A DNA stretch of 64,000 bases from Candidatus Jordarchaeia archaeon (GTDB taxonomy: Archaea; Asgardarchaeota; Jordiarchaeia; Jordiarchaeales; Jordiarchaeaceae), in assembly GCA_018383815.1 (NCBI GenBank), contig JAHAWU010000001.1, forward strand, positions 1-64,000, in the 5' to 3' direction. Below are positions 19,852 through 29,251 of the stretch, piece by piece. The position numbers and the translations under genes are program-made. The notes under the pieces were generated by a model. The model was given only the letters and a program-made list of their open reading frames with translations, was not told the origin of the DNA and made no database searches. The stretch's first letter is position 1. Each line of letters opens with the position of its first letter.

Positions 19852-22394
19852 GTCATCATCTCCGATAATTTGTCATGCATTAGGTTCACTATCTCTGCGA
19901 ACCTGTAGCCTTCTACCGCGTTTAGCGATGATAGAACTAATCTATTCTCAATTTGGGGAATTCCCACTTCCTTAAGTATTTTGATTTTTTTCTCCAACTT
20001 GTTGATTCCATCTATGTATCTGCATGAGCCATATTTACAACCCACAATTAGTACCCCATCGAATCCTCTCTCCAACGCTTTTAAAATAAACTCGGTGTCC
20101 ACTCTACCAGTACAGGGAACCATTTCAACGAAAATATTGGGATGGTACTGTATTTTCCTTAGCCCCGCCTCATCCGCCGCTGCATACCCGCAATGCTCAC
20201 AGCAGAAAGCCATAATTTTGGGTTTGTGGCTATACTTGCTGTAAACTTCTATGGATCTGAGAATCTTTTCTCTTGTTATCACATTCATCTCTAACGCCTT
20301 TGTGGGGCAAATGCTTACACAGACCCCACAGCCCTTACACTTGAAATCATCAATGGTAATCTTGTCATCCTCACAGGATATAGCGTTAAAGGGGCAGACA
20401 GACATACACAAACCACATAAACCACACTTATCATAGTCAATATCAATACCTCTAATGTCCGCAAGTAAATAATCCCTTGATAATAGAGAGATTATTTGAA
20501 GAGCTACTTCATTAGATTCCGCTATAGCCGTGTGATAATCTTTAGGCCCAGTAACAGTCCCACACCCAAAAATCCCTGAGCTCAGTGTCTCCTTGGACAT
20601 AAAACCCTTATCATCAAAAGCGAAATCCAAGGTTTTGCGAAGCTCAGCCAGCTCCCTACTTGGAACCATACCAATGTTTAGAATAACCAGGTCCGATTCA
20701 AAGTCCCCCTTCTCAGTACTTATCACTTTCCTCCCAACCTCCACTTTTATCCCTAATACCTTACCAGTATGAACAGTTTCTGGCAGGTTAGCGAGCGCCA
20801 ACCTATTTGCGGCGCTTTTACTGTTCTCTATAAAAACTTTGACTTCGCAGTTAGGAAGCTTCTCCCGAATCGCATCTAGATACTTTCTGGAAAGTATGTA
20901 GCAGTAATCGGAACTAAGACTGTAATCGCCCACACCCTGAATAATTACAATTTTTTGTGGCGCCTTGCCATCGGAAAGTTTTACAAGATTGCCCTGTGTA
21001 GGTCCATCAGAAGCAAGAATTCTCTCAAACTCCGCAGAAGTGACAACGTCCCAACGCGGATTATGATTGTAAAGCTCCAAGTCTTGGTACAGATCAGAGC
21101 CGATTGCTAAAACCTTCGCCCCAACTTTTATGGTCATTGTTACAGGCTTCTGATCCAGATTTATGGCTTTATTCAGACAGGCTCTTTCACAGACCCGACA
21201 TTCTCTGCATTTCTCAATATCCTCCTCGTCTATGGTTGCCGCATAGGGATAGGCCTGAACAAAGGGAATGTAGATTAGCTTCCTCTCATCCAAACCGTAC
21301 TCATACTCGTTTTTCTTAGTAATAGTGCATATACTCATGCACCGTTTACAACCAGTACACTTATTTTCATCCACGTAGCGTGGCTTGCGAACCAGTTCGA
21401 TGGTGAAGTTTCCCACATTTCCAGAAACGGATAGAATTTCAGTATTGGTGAGAATCTCAATATTTTTCTCATGTACCAGATACAGAATCTGTTCCGAGAG
21501 GAAACAGGATGCACAGTCTAGGACGCCCTCAATCTTGCTCCACCTTGCAACTTTTCCCCCTAGAGTAGGCGACTTTTCAATAAGGTAAACTTTTAATCCG
21601 GCCTCCGCCAATTTTAAAGCCAGATTCATACCCGCAATGCCCCCACCAATAACAGCCACACTTTTTTGAACCTCCACAGTTTTGGTTTTAATCTCTCTTT
21701 GAAGGATAACCCTCTCCACAGCAGCCTCAATGAGTAACCCGGCCTTTTCCAGGGCTTCCACAGGCTTTTTAGAATTCACCCAGCATAATTGCTCCCTAAT
21801 ATTAGCAAAATCAATGTTTGTTAGGGGTATAAGATTCCCAAATATGCGGTTAAATATGTGAGAGTGCGTACGAGGACTGCAGGCGGCAATAACCACCTTA
21901 TTTATAAAATTGTCCTTAAACCATTTCTGAATCTTTTTCTGATTCTTCTCCTGACAAAGATTATCAAAAACCGCAACGGACACCACATTATTTATGCGGG
22001 ACACACGGTTCTTCAAAGCCTCCACACTAATTGACTGCTCAATCTCTGAGCCACAAGTACAGATAAGTATCCCCACGCGGCTCAACTCGGTTTTTCGGGA
22101 CTCAATTCTTTCTATCTCTTCACCTGAGAGAATCTTCTCATTTAACTCCATTATTTTGATGACCGTTTTTCCTTCTTCCGAAAGCTTGTAAGCTTTTCCC
22201 TCTTTGGTAATTAGGCTTCCCAACTTTGTGAGGTGAAAATTCAACTGCCCCGTTGTTTCAATGTTGAGCTCTTTGAGAAGATCTGAGTACTGCATGTAAC
22301 CCTCTTTTTCTAATAATAGGAGGATTTTTCTTCTGAGGGGGTGGCCTAAAACATTATATAAGTCCATCTGTGTCACCGCGTTGTATTTTTTCAC
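19848..22394 (-). CDS. Winged-helix DNA-binding domain / HdrA / MvhD triple fusion
   Basis: ArsR-like wHTH (residues about 1-90: LGHPLRRKILLLLEKEGYMQYSDLLKELN...), HdrA FAD domain (VIGGGIAGMNLALKLAEAGLKVYLIEK) with ferredoxin clusters, C-terminal MvhD-like domain (FCCEHCGYAAADEAG...PCTGRVD...GCKYGSCRY). Confidence 0.88.
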   Translation of the reverse strand: MKKYNAVTQMDLYNVLGHPLRRKILLLLEKEGYMQYSDLLKELNIETTGQLNFHLTKLGSLITKEGKAYKLSEEGKTVIKIMELNEKILSGEEIERIESRKTELSRVGILICTCGSEIEQSISVEALKNRVSRINNVVSVAVFDNLCQEKNQKKIQKWFKDNFINKVVIAACSPRTHSHIFNRIFGNLIPLTNIDFANIREQLCWVNSKKPVEALEKAGLLIEAAVERVILQREIKTKTVEVQKSVAVIGGGIAGMNLALKLAEAGLKVYLIEKSPTLGGKVARWSKIEGVLDCASCFLSEQILYLVHEKNIEILTNTEILSVSGNVGNFTIELVRKPRYVDENKCTGCKRCMSICTITKKNEYEYGLDERKLIYIPFVQAYPYAATIDEEDIEKCRECRVCERACLNKAINLDQKPVTMTIKVGAKVLAIGSDLYQDLELYNHNPRWDVVTSAEFERILASDGPTQGNLVKLSDGKAPQKIVIIQGVGDYSLSSDYCYILSRKYLDAIREKLPNCEVKVFIENSKSAANRLALANLPETVHTGKVLGIKVEVGRKVISTEKGDFESDLVILNIGMVPSRELAELRKTLDFAFDDKGFMSKETLSSGIFGCGTVTGPKDYHTAIAESNEVALQIISLLSRDYLLADIRGIDIDYDKCGLCGLCMSVCPFNAISCEDDKITIDDFKCKGCGVCVSICPTKALEMNVITREKILRSIEVYSKYSHKPKIMAFCCEHCGYAAADEAGLRKIQYHPNIFVEMVPCTGRVDTEFILKALERGFDGVLIVGCKYGSCRYIDGINKLEKKIKILKEVGIPQIENRLVLSSLNAVEGYRFAEIVNLMHDKLSEMMT

Positions 22395-22443
22395 CGATTT
22401 ATCAAGGAAAGTTTATTGGTTAATAAAAATTTTCGTAAATTAA

Positions 22444-22640
22444 AATTGACAACTATATTTGTCAAATACATCGTTCTTATTGTCTTAATATTTATTGTAA
22501 CTGGTTTAATAAACTTGACTTGCCAGACAATTATTGGAATAAAATTTAATTGTCAAGAAAAATTGGATTTTCCTCTTTTTATTCAAACTATACAACAATT
22601 TTCAAGACAATTAAAATTGTCATAGTTCAGAAAAGACAAG
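22444..22640. promoter_or_regulatory. Cluster of GACAATT/AATTGTC (TTGTC) inverted repeats between divergent genes; candidate operator array
   Basis: TTGACAA-6-TTGTCAA (22446-22465), GACAATT-15-AATTGTC (22526-22554), GACAATT-AA-AATTGTC (22606-22621), plus additional TTGTC/GACAA half-sites. Confidence 0.55.
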
Positions 22641-22708
22641 TTAAGATTAGTTTTAAAACCTAACACCCTTTTATTGTTTAATCAGAGAATGAATGGAGGA
22701 AGGAAAAA

Positions 22709-23353
22709 ATGGAAGAATTGGAAATTAGAAAATTGCGTAGGAAAACTCTCACGGTGGTATTGTATGAAGAGGGGAACTCCCAGGCTTCCAAACATTCCGA
22801 TTGCTTCAATGAACAAGATGGGAATCCCTTACTAAACGTTATTCTAACCTATCATCCCGACTTTATAACTGCAGACAAAGATTGCATGTTTGGCGTTAAC
22901 GGTCAAAGCGTGAATGTGGAGGAATTCAGAGAGGTAGGGGTTCCACTCTTCAGATTAGGAATACCTCAAAACGCCCGATTATATTTGGAACAGGAAATAG
23001 ATGACCTGAGAGAAAAAATAGAAGAATTAAAGGAAGAATTGGAGAGATTCCTCTCCGAGAACCCAAAAAATGCGAGCACCTACAAGGGACAAAACCTGAA
23101 ATCCCTGATAGAATTCTACGAGAAGGAAGCAGACGAAAAAGAGGAATACATGAATACTGTAATAACCGCTAGGTGGATAATAAAACAATTAATCGACCTA
23201 GCCAGCGAAGTGCCTGAAAAGGAAGTAACCTGTATACACATCACCCCCTCCAAACTATTCGACGAATTAGCACAACAAATGAGCGAGACAGACTTGGTAG
23301 TTCTGCCGATGAGAACGACCACCCACATGAAGCAAAATGAATTAGTACATTAA
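22709..23353 (+). CDS. Uncharacterized protein paralogous to the N-terminal domain of the next gene (possibly TraB-like)
   Basis: YHPDF..., GVPLFRLGIPQNARLYL..., VTARW-like pattern aligns with RPDF..., GIPYSYVDIADNARDYI..., REAW in the following ORF; ORF follows GGAGGAAGG. Confidence 0.65.
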   Translation: MEELEIRKLRRKTLTVVLYEEGNSQASKHSDCFNEQDGNPLLNVILTYHPDFITADKDCMFGVNGQSVNVEEFREVGVPLFRLGIPQNARLYLEQEIDDLREKIEELKEELERFLSENPKNASTYKGQNLKSLIEFYEKEADEKEEYMNTVITARWIIKQLIDLASEVPEKEVTCIHITPSKLFDELAQQMSETDLVVLPMRTTTHMKQNELVH

Positions 23354-23376
23354 AAAAATTATCTGGAGGGTTAATA

Positions 23377-25056
23377 ATGGAAGTTTTAGAATTAGAGCCA
23401 CTGAAGGGACAGAAACTAAGGATAGTTATGGTTGAAAGCGAACATGGAATTGACTGGTACCTACTAGAACCATCCAATTCCCCTAAAGACTTTTTCTCAG
23501 AACTAAGAATTATGTCCAAGGAGTACAGAGAATTCATAAACAAGATGGTTGAAGAGTATAGACCCGACTTTTGCCTTGAGGAGAGGGGAATGAGAAGTAT
23601 TGAAGAGTTTCTATATGACAATCCTTTGGTGGATGTTTTCAAAAAACATGGAATTCCCTACAGCTATGTGGACATTGCAGACAACGCCCGCGACTACATC
23701 TGGTCCACAATAAGCAGGCAACAGGAATTGAGAAACGCTCTAATTGAACAGATTACTAAAATTCTTGCCAAAAATCCTGAAGCAAGAAAGAATGATGAAA
23801 ACTTCCTAAAACTGGTTACTTGGGCTCAATACTTTGAGCAAAATTTGAAGGAAATTGAGGAGGACATAAAATTTAGGGTTCGCGAAGCATGGATGATGAG
23901 TGGCGTCCTAAACCAGGCAAGGGAAATCAAAAAGAAAAATGTCACCGCCATGCTTATATGTGACCCCCGCCATGCAGATGGAATATCCAAGCTGTGCACC
24001 GATCTAGATGTAGATTTAGTCACGGTTAAAGCAAAAAAGGAAATAAATAACAAGGAGGAAACCGCTGAGCTTTCCAGCCTCCTTGAATCTAGCCATGTTG
24101 AAATAATACCCATAGTTGTGAAGAAGAAGGAGCAGAGACAACACATATTATACTTCTTGGATACAGACCAGCATGCAAGCCCCTTTGACATGAACATGGC
24201 TTACGACGCTGGCTTCGACGTGGTCATTCCTCTGGGTGGAGTAAAGCCAGACGAGGCTCAAAGACTGGTACAAGACATAATATTCTCCCGAGGACCTAAA
24301 GGAGCAAAGTACACCGCAATCTTTGTCGGTGGAAGCAATGTAAATCAAGCCCAAGAAATATTTGAGAAAGCCGTTGAATCCTTGGTGCCACCCTTCGAAG
24401 TTCCAATAATTTTTGATCCAAGAGGAGCCTGCACCACCGCCTCAGCACTGGTAGCGAAGGCTGAAGAAGCCGTGATTACCCTTAATCTGGGCAATATTGA
24501 AAAAATGAAAGTTGCAGTTCTAGGGGGAACAGGGCCTGTAGGAAGATTCGCCTGCATACTGGCAGCAAAGCTAGGCTGCAAAGTATACATGGTGGAAACC
24601 TGGTCTGGTGCCAGTGAACAATATGTGAAAACTGTAGCCACGAATCTAAACGAAAAGTTCGGTGTGGAGATAGAAGGAGTTTTTGCCCCGAACAAGGAGC
24701 GAATGGAAATAGTACAGGATGCTGACATGGTATTCTCTGTGGCGAAGGCAGGTGTACAACTCCTCAGCAAAGAGGACGTAGAAGGTCTAAAACCGAAAAA
24801 ATTGCTCCTCGATGTCAACGCTGTCCCTCCCTTAGGAATAGGTGGACTTGACCGAAACGACGATAAAAAGGAGTTGAAACCCGGAGTTTACGGCGTTGGT
24901 TCATTGGCTATTGGTGCGCTAAAAAGGCAAGTCGAGGAAAATCTACTAAGAAAGGCTAAGGAAGTTAAAGGAAAAGCGGTCTTCGACCATCTGGCCGCAT
25001 TTGAAACTGCAAGGGAAATTCTTCTCGAAAAACCAGTCATCTCCAAGGCTGCGTGA
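23377..25056 (+). CDS. Fusion of an uncharacterized (possibly TraB-like) domain with an MtdB-like methylene-tetrahydromethanopterin dehydrogenase
   Basis: C-terminal about 310 aa: ILYFLDTDQHASPFDMNMAYDAGFDVVIPLGGV, FVGGSNV, AVLGGTGPVGRFACILAAKLG, NAVPPLGIGGLD, YGVGSLAIGALK, matching MtdB organisation. Confidence 0.8.
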   Translation: MEVLELEPLKGQKLRIVMVESEHGIDWYLLEPSNSPKDFFSELRIMSKEYREFINKMVEEYRPDFCLEERGMRSIEEFLYDNPLVDVFKKHGIPYSYVDIADNARDYIWSTISRQQELRNALIEQITKILAKNPEARKNDENFLKLVTWAQYFEQNLKEIEEDIKFRVREAWMMSGVLNQAREIKKKNVTAMLICDPRHADGISKLCTDLDVDLVTVKAKKEINNKEETAELSSLLESSHVEIIPIVVKKKEQRQHILYFLDTDQHASPFDMNMAYDAGFDVVIPLGGVKPDEAQRLVQDIIFSRGPKGAKYTAIFVGGSNVNQAQEIFEKAVESLVPPFEVPIIFDPRGACTTASALVAKAEEAVITLNLGNIEKMKVAVLGGTGPVGRFACILAAKLGCKVYMVETWSGASEQYVKTVATNLNEKFGVEIEGVFAPNKERMEIVQDADMVFSVAKAGVQLLSKEDVEGLKPKKLLLDVNAVPPLGIGGLDRNDDKKELKPGVYGVGSLAIGALKRQVEENLLRKAKEVKGKAVFDHLAAFETAREILLEKPVISKAA

Positions 25057-25262
25057 TTACACTCCCCTCCTCTCTTTTTTTGCTTTCTAACAAATCAAGC
25101 TTGGTTGAAGTTTTTTTGTCGATATGTTGTGAGTCTCAGCTTCTGCGTTTGGAAGTTATTTACAAAAGTTATAACGGCACTATGTAACTGGAAATCCTCC
25201 CCAAGGTATTTTCCTTTTGTAGCTTAAAATTTGTAAGTATTTAGAGAGGATAGGTATCCTTT

Positions 25263-26333
25263 TTATATCCATTTTTTTCTCCGGAAAAAGATAATCATTA
25301 TACTTCCGATGATAGCCATTACGACGAGCACCATGTGGTATCCTTCGGGCCATTCTATTTCCGGCATCCAGGTGAAGTTCATACCGTAGATGCTGGCTAT
25401 GAAGGTTAAGGGTATAAAAATTGTGGCGATAATTGTTAACACTTTGACAATCTCGTTGGTCTTGTTGCTTATGCTTGATAGGTAGGCGTCAATCATTTCG
25501 GAAAGCATTTCTCTATAGATCTCGATGGTTTCAATCACCTGGATGGTGTGGTCATAAACATCTCTGAGAAAGATTATCGTTGCCTTTTTAACCAGGGAGC
25601 ACTCGCCCCTTTCCAGAATATTAATCACTTCTCTTAAAGGCCAGACAGACTTGCGTAAGAACAGTAGCTTTCTTTTCAGACCGTGAATATTTTTTAAAAC
25701 TTGTGGGGAGGGTTCAGTTACCAATTTTTCTTCCACATCCTCAATTTTTTCCCCCACTTTTTCTAAAACCACAAAGTAGTTGTCCACAATGGCATCTATT
25801 AAAGCATAGGCCAAGTAGTCAGGCCCCATCCTCCTTACGCGTCCCTTAGCGGTTCTAATTCTATCCCTTATTGGGTCAAAGACATCTCCTTCCTTCTCCT
25901 GGAAGGATATAACATAATTTGGGCCGACAACCAAGCTGACTTGTTCTGATTGAATTTCACCATTTTTATTGTCGGTGTAGAGCATTTTTAAAACAATGAA
26001 GAGGTAGTTCTCGAAATCCTCAATTTTGGGGCGCTGCTCGGTGTTCATAATATCTTCCAAAATGAGGGGGTGTATGTCAAACTGTTTCCCTATTTTTTCG
26101 ATGATTTCTGCCTGGTGGACGCCGTCTATATTTATCCAAGTTACAGTTGGAGTGTCTTTAAATGGAAAGCACTCCTCAATTGCTTTCACCTCTTTTTCCT
26201 GAAAGTGCGTTTCATCATAGTCCATAACCCTAATTTTCACTTCGCCCGCAACTTTTTCTCCAATATACACGGGAGTTCCCGGGGGCAGACCAACCATTTT
26301 TGAAGTTTTTCTAAACAACTTTAAACTGGGCAA
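25263..26333 (-). CDS. corA: CorA family Mg2+/Co2+ transporter
   Basis: C-terminal YGMNF motif between two TM helices; CorA-type N-terminal domain. Confidence 0.92.
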   Translation of the reverse strand: MPSLKLFRKTSKMVGLPPGTPVYIGEKVAGEVKIRVMDYDETHFQEKEVKAIEECFPFKDTPTVTWINIDGVHQAEIIEKIGKQFDIHPLILEDIMNTEQRPKIEDFENYLFIVLKMLYTDNKNGEIQSEQVSLVVGPNYVISFQEKEGDVFDPIRDRIRTAKGRVRRMGPDYLAYALIDAIVDNYFVVLEKVGEKIEDVEEKLVTEPSPQVLKNIHGLKRKLLFLRKSVWPLREVINILERGECSLVKKATIIFLRDVYDHTIQVIETIEIYREMLSEMIDAYLSSISNKTNEIVKVLTIIATIFIPLTFIASIYGMNFTWMPEIEWPEGYHMVLVVMAIIGSIMIIFFRRKKWI

Positions 26334-26456
26334 CTACCATCATCCCTGTTCAGACAACTCCATTTTTTCGCATATAGGAGATATCCAATAAGCATTTTTT
26401 GGCGAGATGAGCTCCCAGAATACATATATTGTGGGGTAGAAATGATTTTAGTTTCG

Positions 26457-26795
26457 CTAAACTTTACATCCACATTTCTTATTTTTCAGGATTCTAATTT
26501 GCTCCTTAATGGGAGTCACATACTCGGTTTGTGTCTCAGCCCCAGTTGCCAATTCTATTTTGAGTGGGCTACTGTGCTTGTATCCCCTTTTCTCCATCTC
26601 GCCAATAAGCTTTTCGTGCCTCAAATACAAACATTTTAACTTACCCTTCCACCTCAGGGTTTCCGGATGGTGGGAGTAACCTTTCTTGCCCTGAGTTAAA
26701 ATCTCCCAAATGGCATGAAGCTCCCTATGCTCCCCCAACAAATGCTTGTTACATAACTTTTCTGGAGGAATATCCCAGATTCGCATAAACACCAC
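26457..26795 (-). CDS. Pyrimidine dimer DNA glycosylase / endonuclease V-like (Pyr_excise family)
   Basis: MRIWDIPPEKLCNKHLLGEHRELHAIWEILTQGKKGYSHHPETLRWKGKLKCLYLRHEKL. Confidence 0.8.
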   Translation of the reverse strand: MVFMRIWDIPPEKLCNKHLLGEHRELHAIWEILTQGKKGYSHHPETLRWKGKLKCLYLRHEKLIGEMEKRGYKHSSPLKIELATGAETQTEYVTPIKEQIRILKNKKCGCKV

Positions 26796-26863
26796 AGCTG
26801 TAAGAATACATACTTGTGAACTAGAACATTGGGGAAATTAGAAAGTTGGGACTGGCATTTGCT

Positions 26864-27529
26864 TCATTTTTCACCGTAAGCCACAAATATGCTGACACTA
26901 GCACTTTCGCATCCACAACTCGATTGCGCACAACAATTCTCGCCCACACAGTCCACAACTACATTCCTAAGTCCAGATTCCTCAAACCATTGTTTAACTT
27001 TTTCCCTCTTAAACCCCATCCACAGGTCATGATGCTCAACCCTCAAAAATTGAAATTTGTGCTCATCCAAATCTGTAACTACAAGCTTACCCCCAGGTTT
27101 AAGTATTCGCACCATTTCTCCTATAGCCTTTGTTGGAAACTCGACATGATGTAGATACATGTTGGCAAAAGCGTAATCCACCGATTGGTCGGGAATAGGG
27201 AGACTCTCTGCTTCACCCAAACGACATTCAAAACCACCAAATTTGGAAAACTTCTTTATCATAACTTCTAGCATGGCTTGGGACTGATCCACCGCAATAA
27301 CCTGCAAACCTTTGGCAATTAATCCCTCAGTAATAAAACCCGTTCCTGCTCCAATATCCGCAGCTGTCTTGCCCTTTTGCACACCGGCCACAGCATAGGC
27401 TTTTTCCCTGACGGCTTCTGAAAAAAAGGTTTGACGCATTCTGTCCCACTGATTGGCAACGTCTTCAAAGTAATCCTTACTACTCATATAATTCCCCTTT
27501 TTTGGAATCCGAAATAGTAGATAATCCAC
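26864..27529 (-). CDS. Class I SAM-dependent methyltransferase
   Basis: AADIGAGTGFITEGLIAKG, AVDQSQAMLEV, ILKPGGKLVVTDLDEH; internal ATG likely the true start. Confidence 0.85.
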   Translation of the reverse strand: MDYLLFRIPKKGNYMSSKDYFEDVANQWDRMRQTFFSEAVREKAYAVAGVQKGKTAADIGAGTGFITEGLIAKGLQVIAVDQSQAMLEVMIKKFSKFGGFECRLGEAESLPIPDQSVDYAFANMYLHHVEFPTKAIGEMVRILKPGGKLVVTDLDEHKFQFLRVEHHDLWMGFKREKVKQWFEESGLRNVVVDCVGENCCAQSSCGCESASVSIFVAYGEK

Positions 27530-27670
27530 CTCTGATACAAAATTTAAATTACCAGAACTTCATAAATGAAAACAACTATTTTAGCCAATTATATACTATT
27601 TAATATTTATTTGTTTGTCTCTCAAATTGGCTGGAAATCCTTTTGTAAATCTATTTTGGAGTTGACTAAT

Positions 27671-28429
27671 ATGCGATTGAAGGGTAAAGTAGCTATTGTT
27701 ACTGGTGCTGGCTCCGGTATAGGTGAAGCCACAGCTAAACTTTTTGCTGAGGAAGGAGCCAAAGTGGTGGTTGCAGACATAGAACCCAATTTGGGGAGAA
27801 AAGTGGTTAAACAGATTTCAAATAAGGGAGGAACCGCGGTTCAAGTGGTGGTTGATGTTTCCAAGGCCTACGAGGTTAAAGGGATGATTGATAAGTGTAT
27901 AAGTACTTTCGGAAAACTAGATGTCCTATTTAACAATGCGGGAATAGAGGGGCCAGAAGGGCCATTATGGGAGAACGAGGAGGAAGACTGGAACAGGGTA
28001 ATCGATGTGAATTTGAAAAGCATCTTCCTATGCTGCAAATACGCAATTCCCCACATGATGAGCACAGGTGGCTCCATAATAAATACGGCTTCAGAACTGG
28101 GATTAGTAGGTACCACCAGCCACCCGGCATACTCAGCCTCAAAAGGAGGGGTGATAGCATTAACCCGCTCACTGGCTCTACAGTGCGCCCCCTACGGAAT
28201 CAGGGTAAACTGCATTTGCCCCGGCGCCACAGAAACCCCCCTGCTTAGACGTTGGATAGGTGAAAAACAAAAAAATGAGAGAACACAGGAAGTAATCAAA
28301 GAAATCCCCTTAGGACGCTTGGGCAAACCCGTAGAAATAGCCTACGCAGTACTATACCTAGCCTCGGATGAATCTTCCTTTACAACCGGCTCCATCATGG
28401 TAATTGACGGCGGCTCTACAGCCCAGTGA
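27671..28429 (+). CDS. Short-chain dehydrogenase/reductase (FabG/glucose dehydrogenase-like)
   Basis: [44 protein letters not shown]; internal ATG at 27671 preferred over 27566. Confidence 0.9.
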   Translation: MRLKGKVAIVTGAGSGIGEATAKLFAEEGAKVVVADIEPNLGRKVVKQISNKGGTAVQVVVDVSKAYEVKGMIDKCISTFGKLDVLFNNAGIEGPEGPLWENEEEDWNRVIDVNLKSIFLCCKYAIPHMMSTGGSIINTASELGLVGTTSHPAYSASKGGVIALTRSLALQCAPYGIRVNCICPGATETPLLRRWIGEKQKNERTQEVIKEIPLGRLGKPVEIAYAVLYLASDESSFTTGSIMVIDGGSTAQ

Positions 28430-28936
28430 GCGAAAACCACACTAGAAGTAGAATTCCATAAGCAGGTTTTGCCAAAACACTCATTTTCATATGCTAGCAG
28501 GAAAATCCACATTTATGCGAAGCGCGGCAAACTGCTGAGAAGGAAGGTTAACAGCATCAAACCAGCCTTGTAGTTAATCAAAGAAAAAGAACCATAATAA
28601 ATGGGGGTCGCCCTTGATAAAAAAACTTCTTTTGAGAATTGCTTTCCAAGCTAAAACTTCTTGACACTCCCCGCGACCAAGAGTCAAATGTCATTTAGTG
28701 TGGTAGGGCTATGTGGTTTTGGTCGATTCCACTCCGAAAGTAGCTTTCAATAATCTTTTTGCCCATCTAGAACCCAAAATGGGGGGAGAATCAGACGAAC
28801 ATACACCTACAAGAGTACAGGAAATGAATTCCTGGCTTAATGACATTGAACCAAGAGTCAGGGGCTTTCTCACCAACAATTCCTATAATCCTTATTTTGG
28901 TTAGTCTTATAAGCAGGTGTATTCTTTTAGAATACG

Positions 28937-29251
28937 GTGAAATGTTCGGAATTTAAAGTCACCACTCTCAGGTTGCCTGAAGAAACAATCAAGGTGCTTG
29001 AAGAACTTGCAAAAATGTTTGGAAGGGAGAAATCAGACATTATGAGGGAAGCATTGCAGGTAGGTATTCGGGAGATGAAAATACGATTAGCCCCAGATTT
29101 ATACTCTGAGGGCAAGATTTCTTTTGGGAAAATGAGTGAGCTTACGGGTTTAAGTTACAGAGAGCTTTCTTTGGAGCTAAAACGGAGAAACGTTCCTCTC
29201 CGATATGGGGAAGAAAGGTTCAGTGAAGAAGTTAAGCAGCTGGTAGATTAG
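28937..29251 (+). CDS. UPF0175/RHH-type antitoxin
   Basis: TTLRLPEETIKVLEELAKMFGREKSDIMREAL plus UPF0175-like GKISFGKMSELTGLSYREL; abuts the downstream PIN-like toxin. Confidence 0.8.
   Translation: MKCSEFKVTTLRLPEETIKVLEELAKMFGREKSDIMREALQVGIREMKIRLAPDLYSEGKISFGKMSELTGLSYRELSLELKRRNVPLRYGEERFSEEVKQLVD

Noticed and set aside
22416-22625. 69-aa hydrophobic + strand ORF in the divergent promoter
   Set aside because: Composition is explained by AT-rich inverted-repeat DNA; no ribosome-binding site or family match. Interpreted as regulatory DNA.
28713-28904. 63-aa ORF upstream of the toxin-antitoxin pair
   Set aside because: No recognisable motif or clear ribosome-binding site; may be a fragment but cannot be supported.
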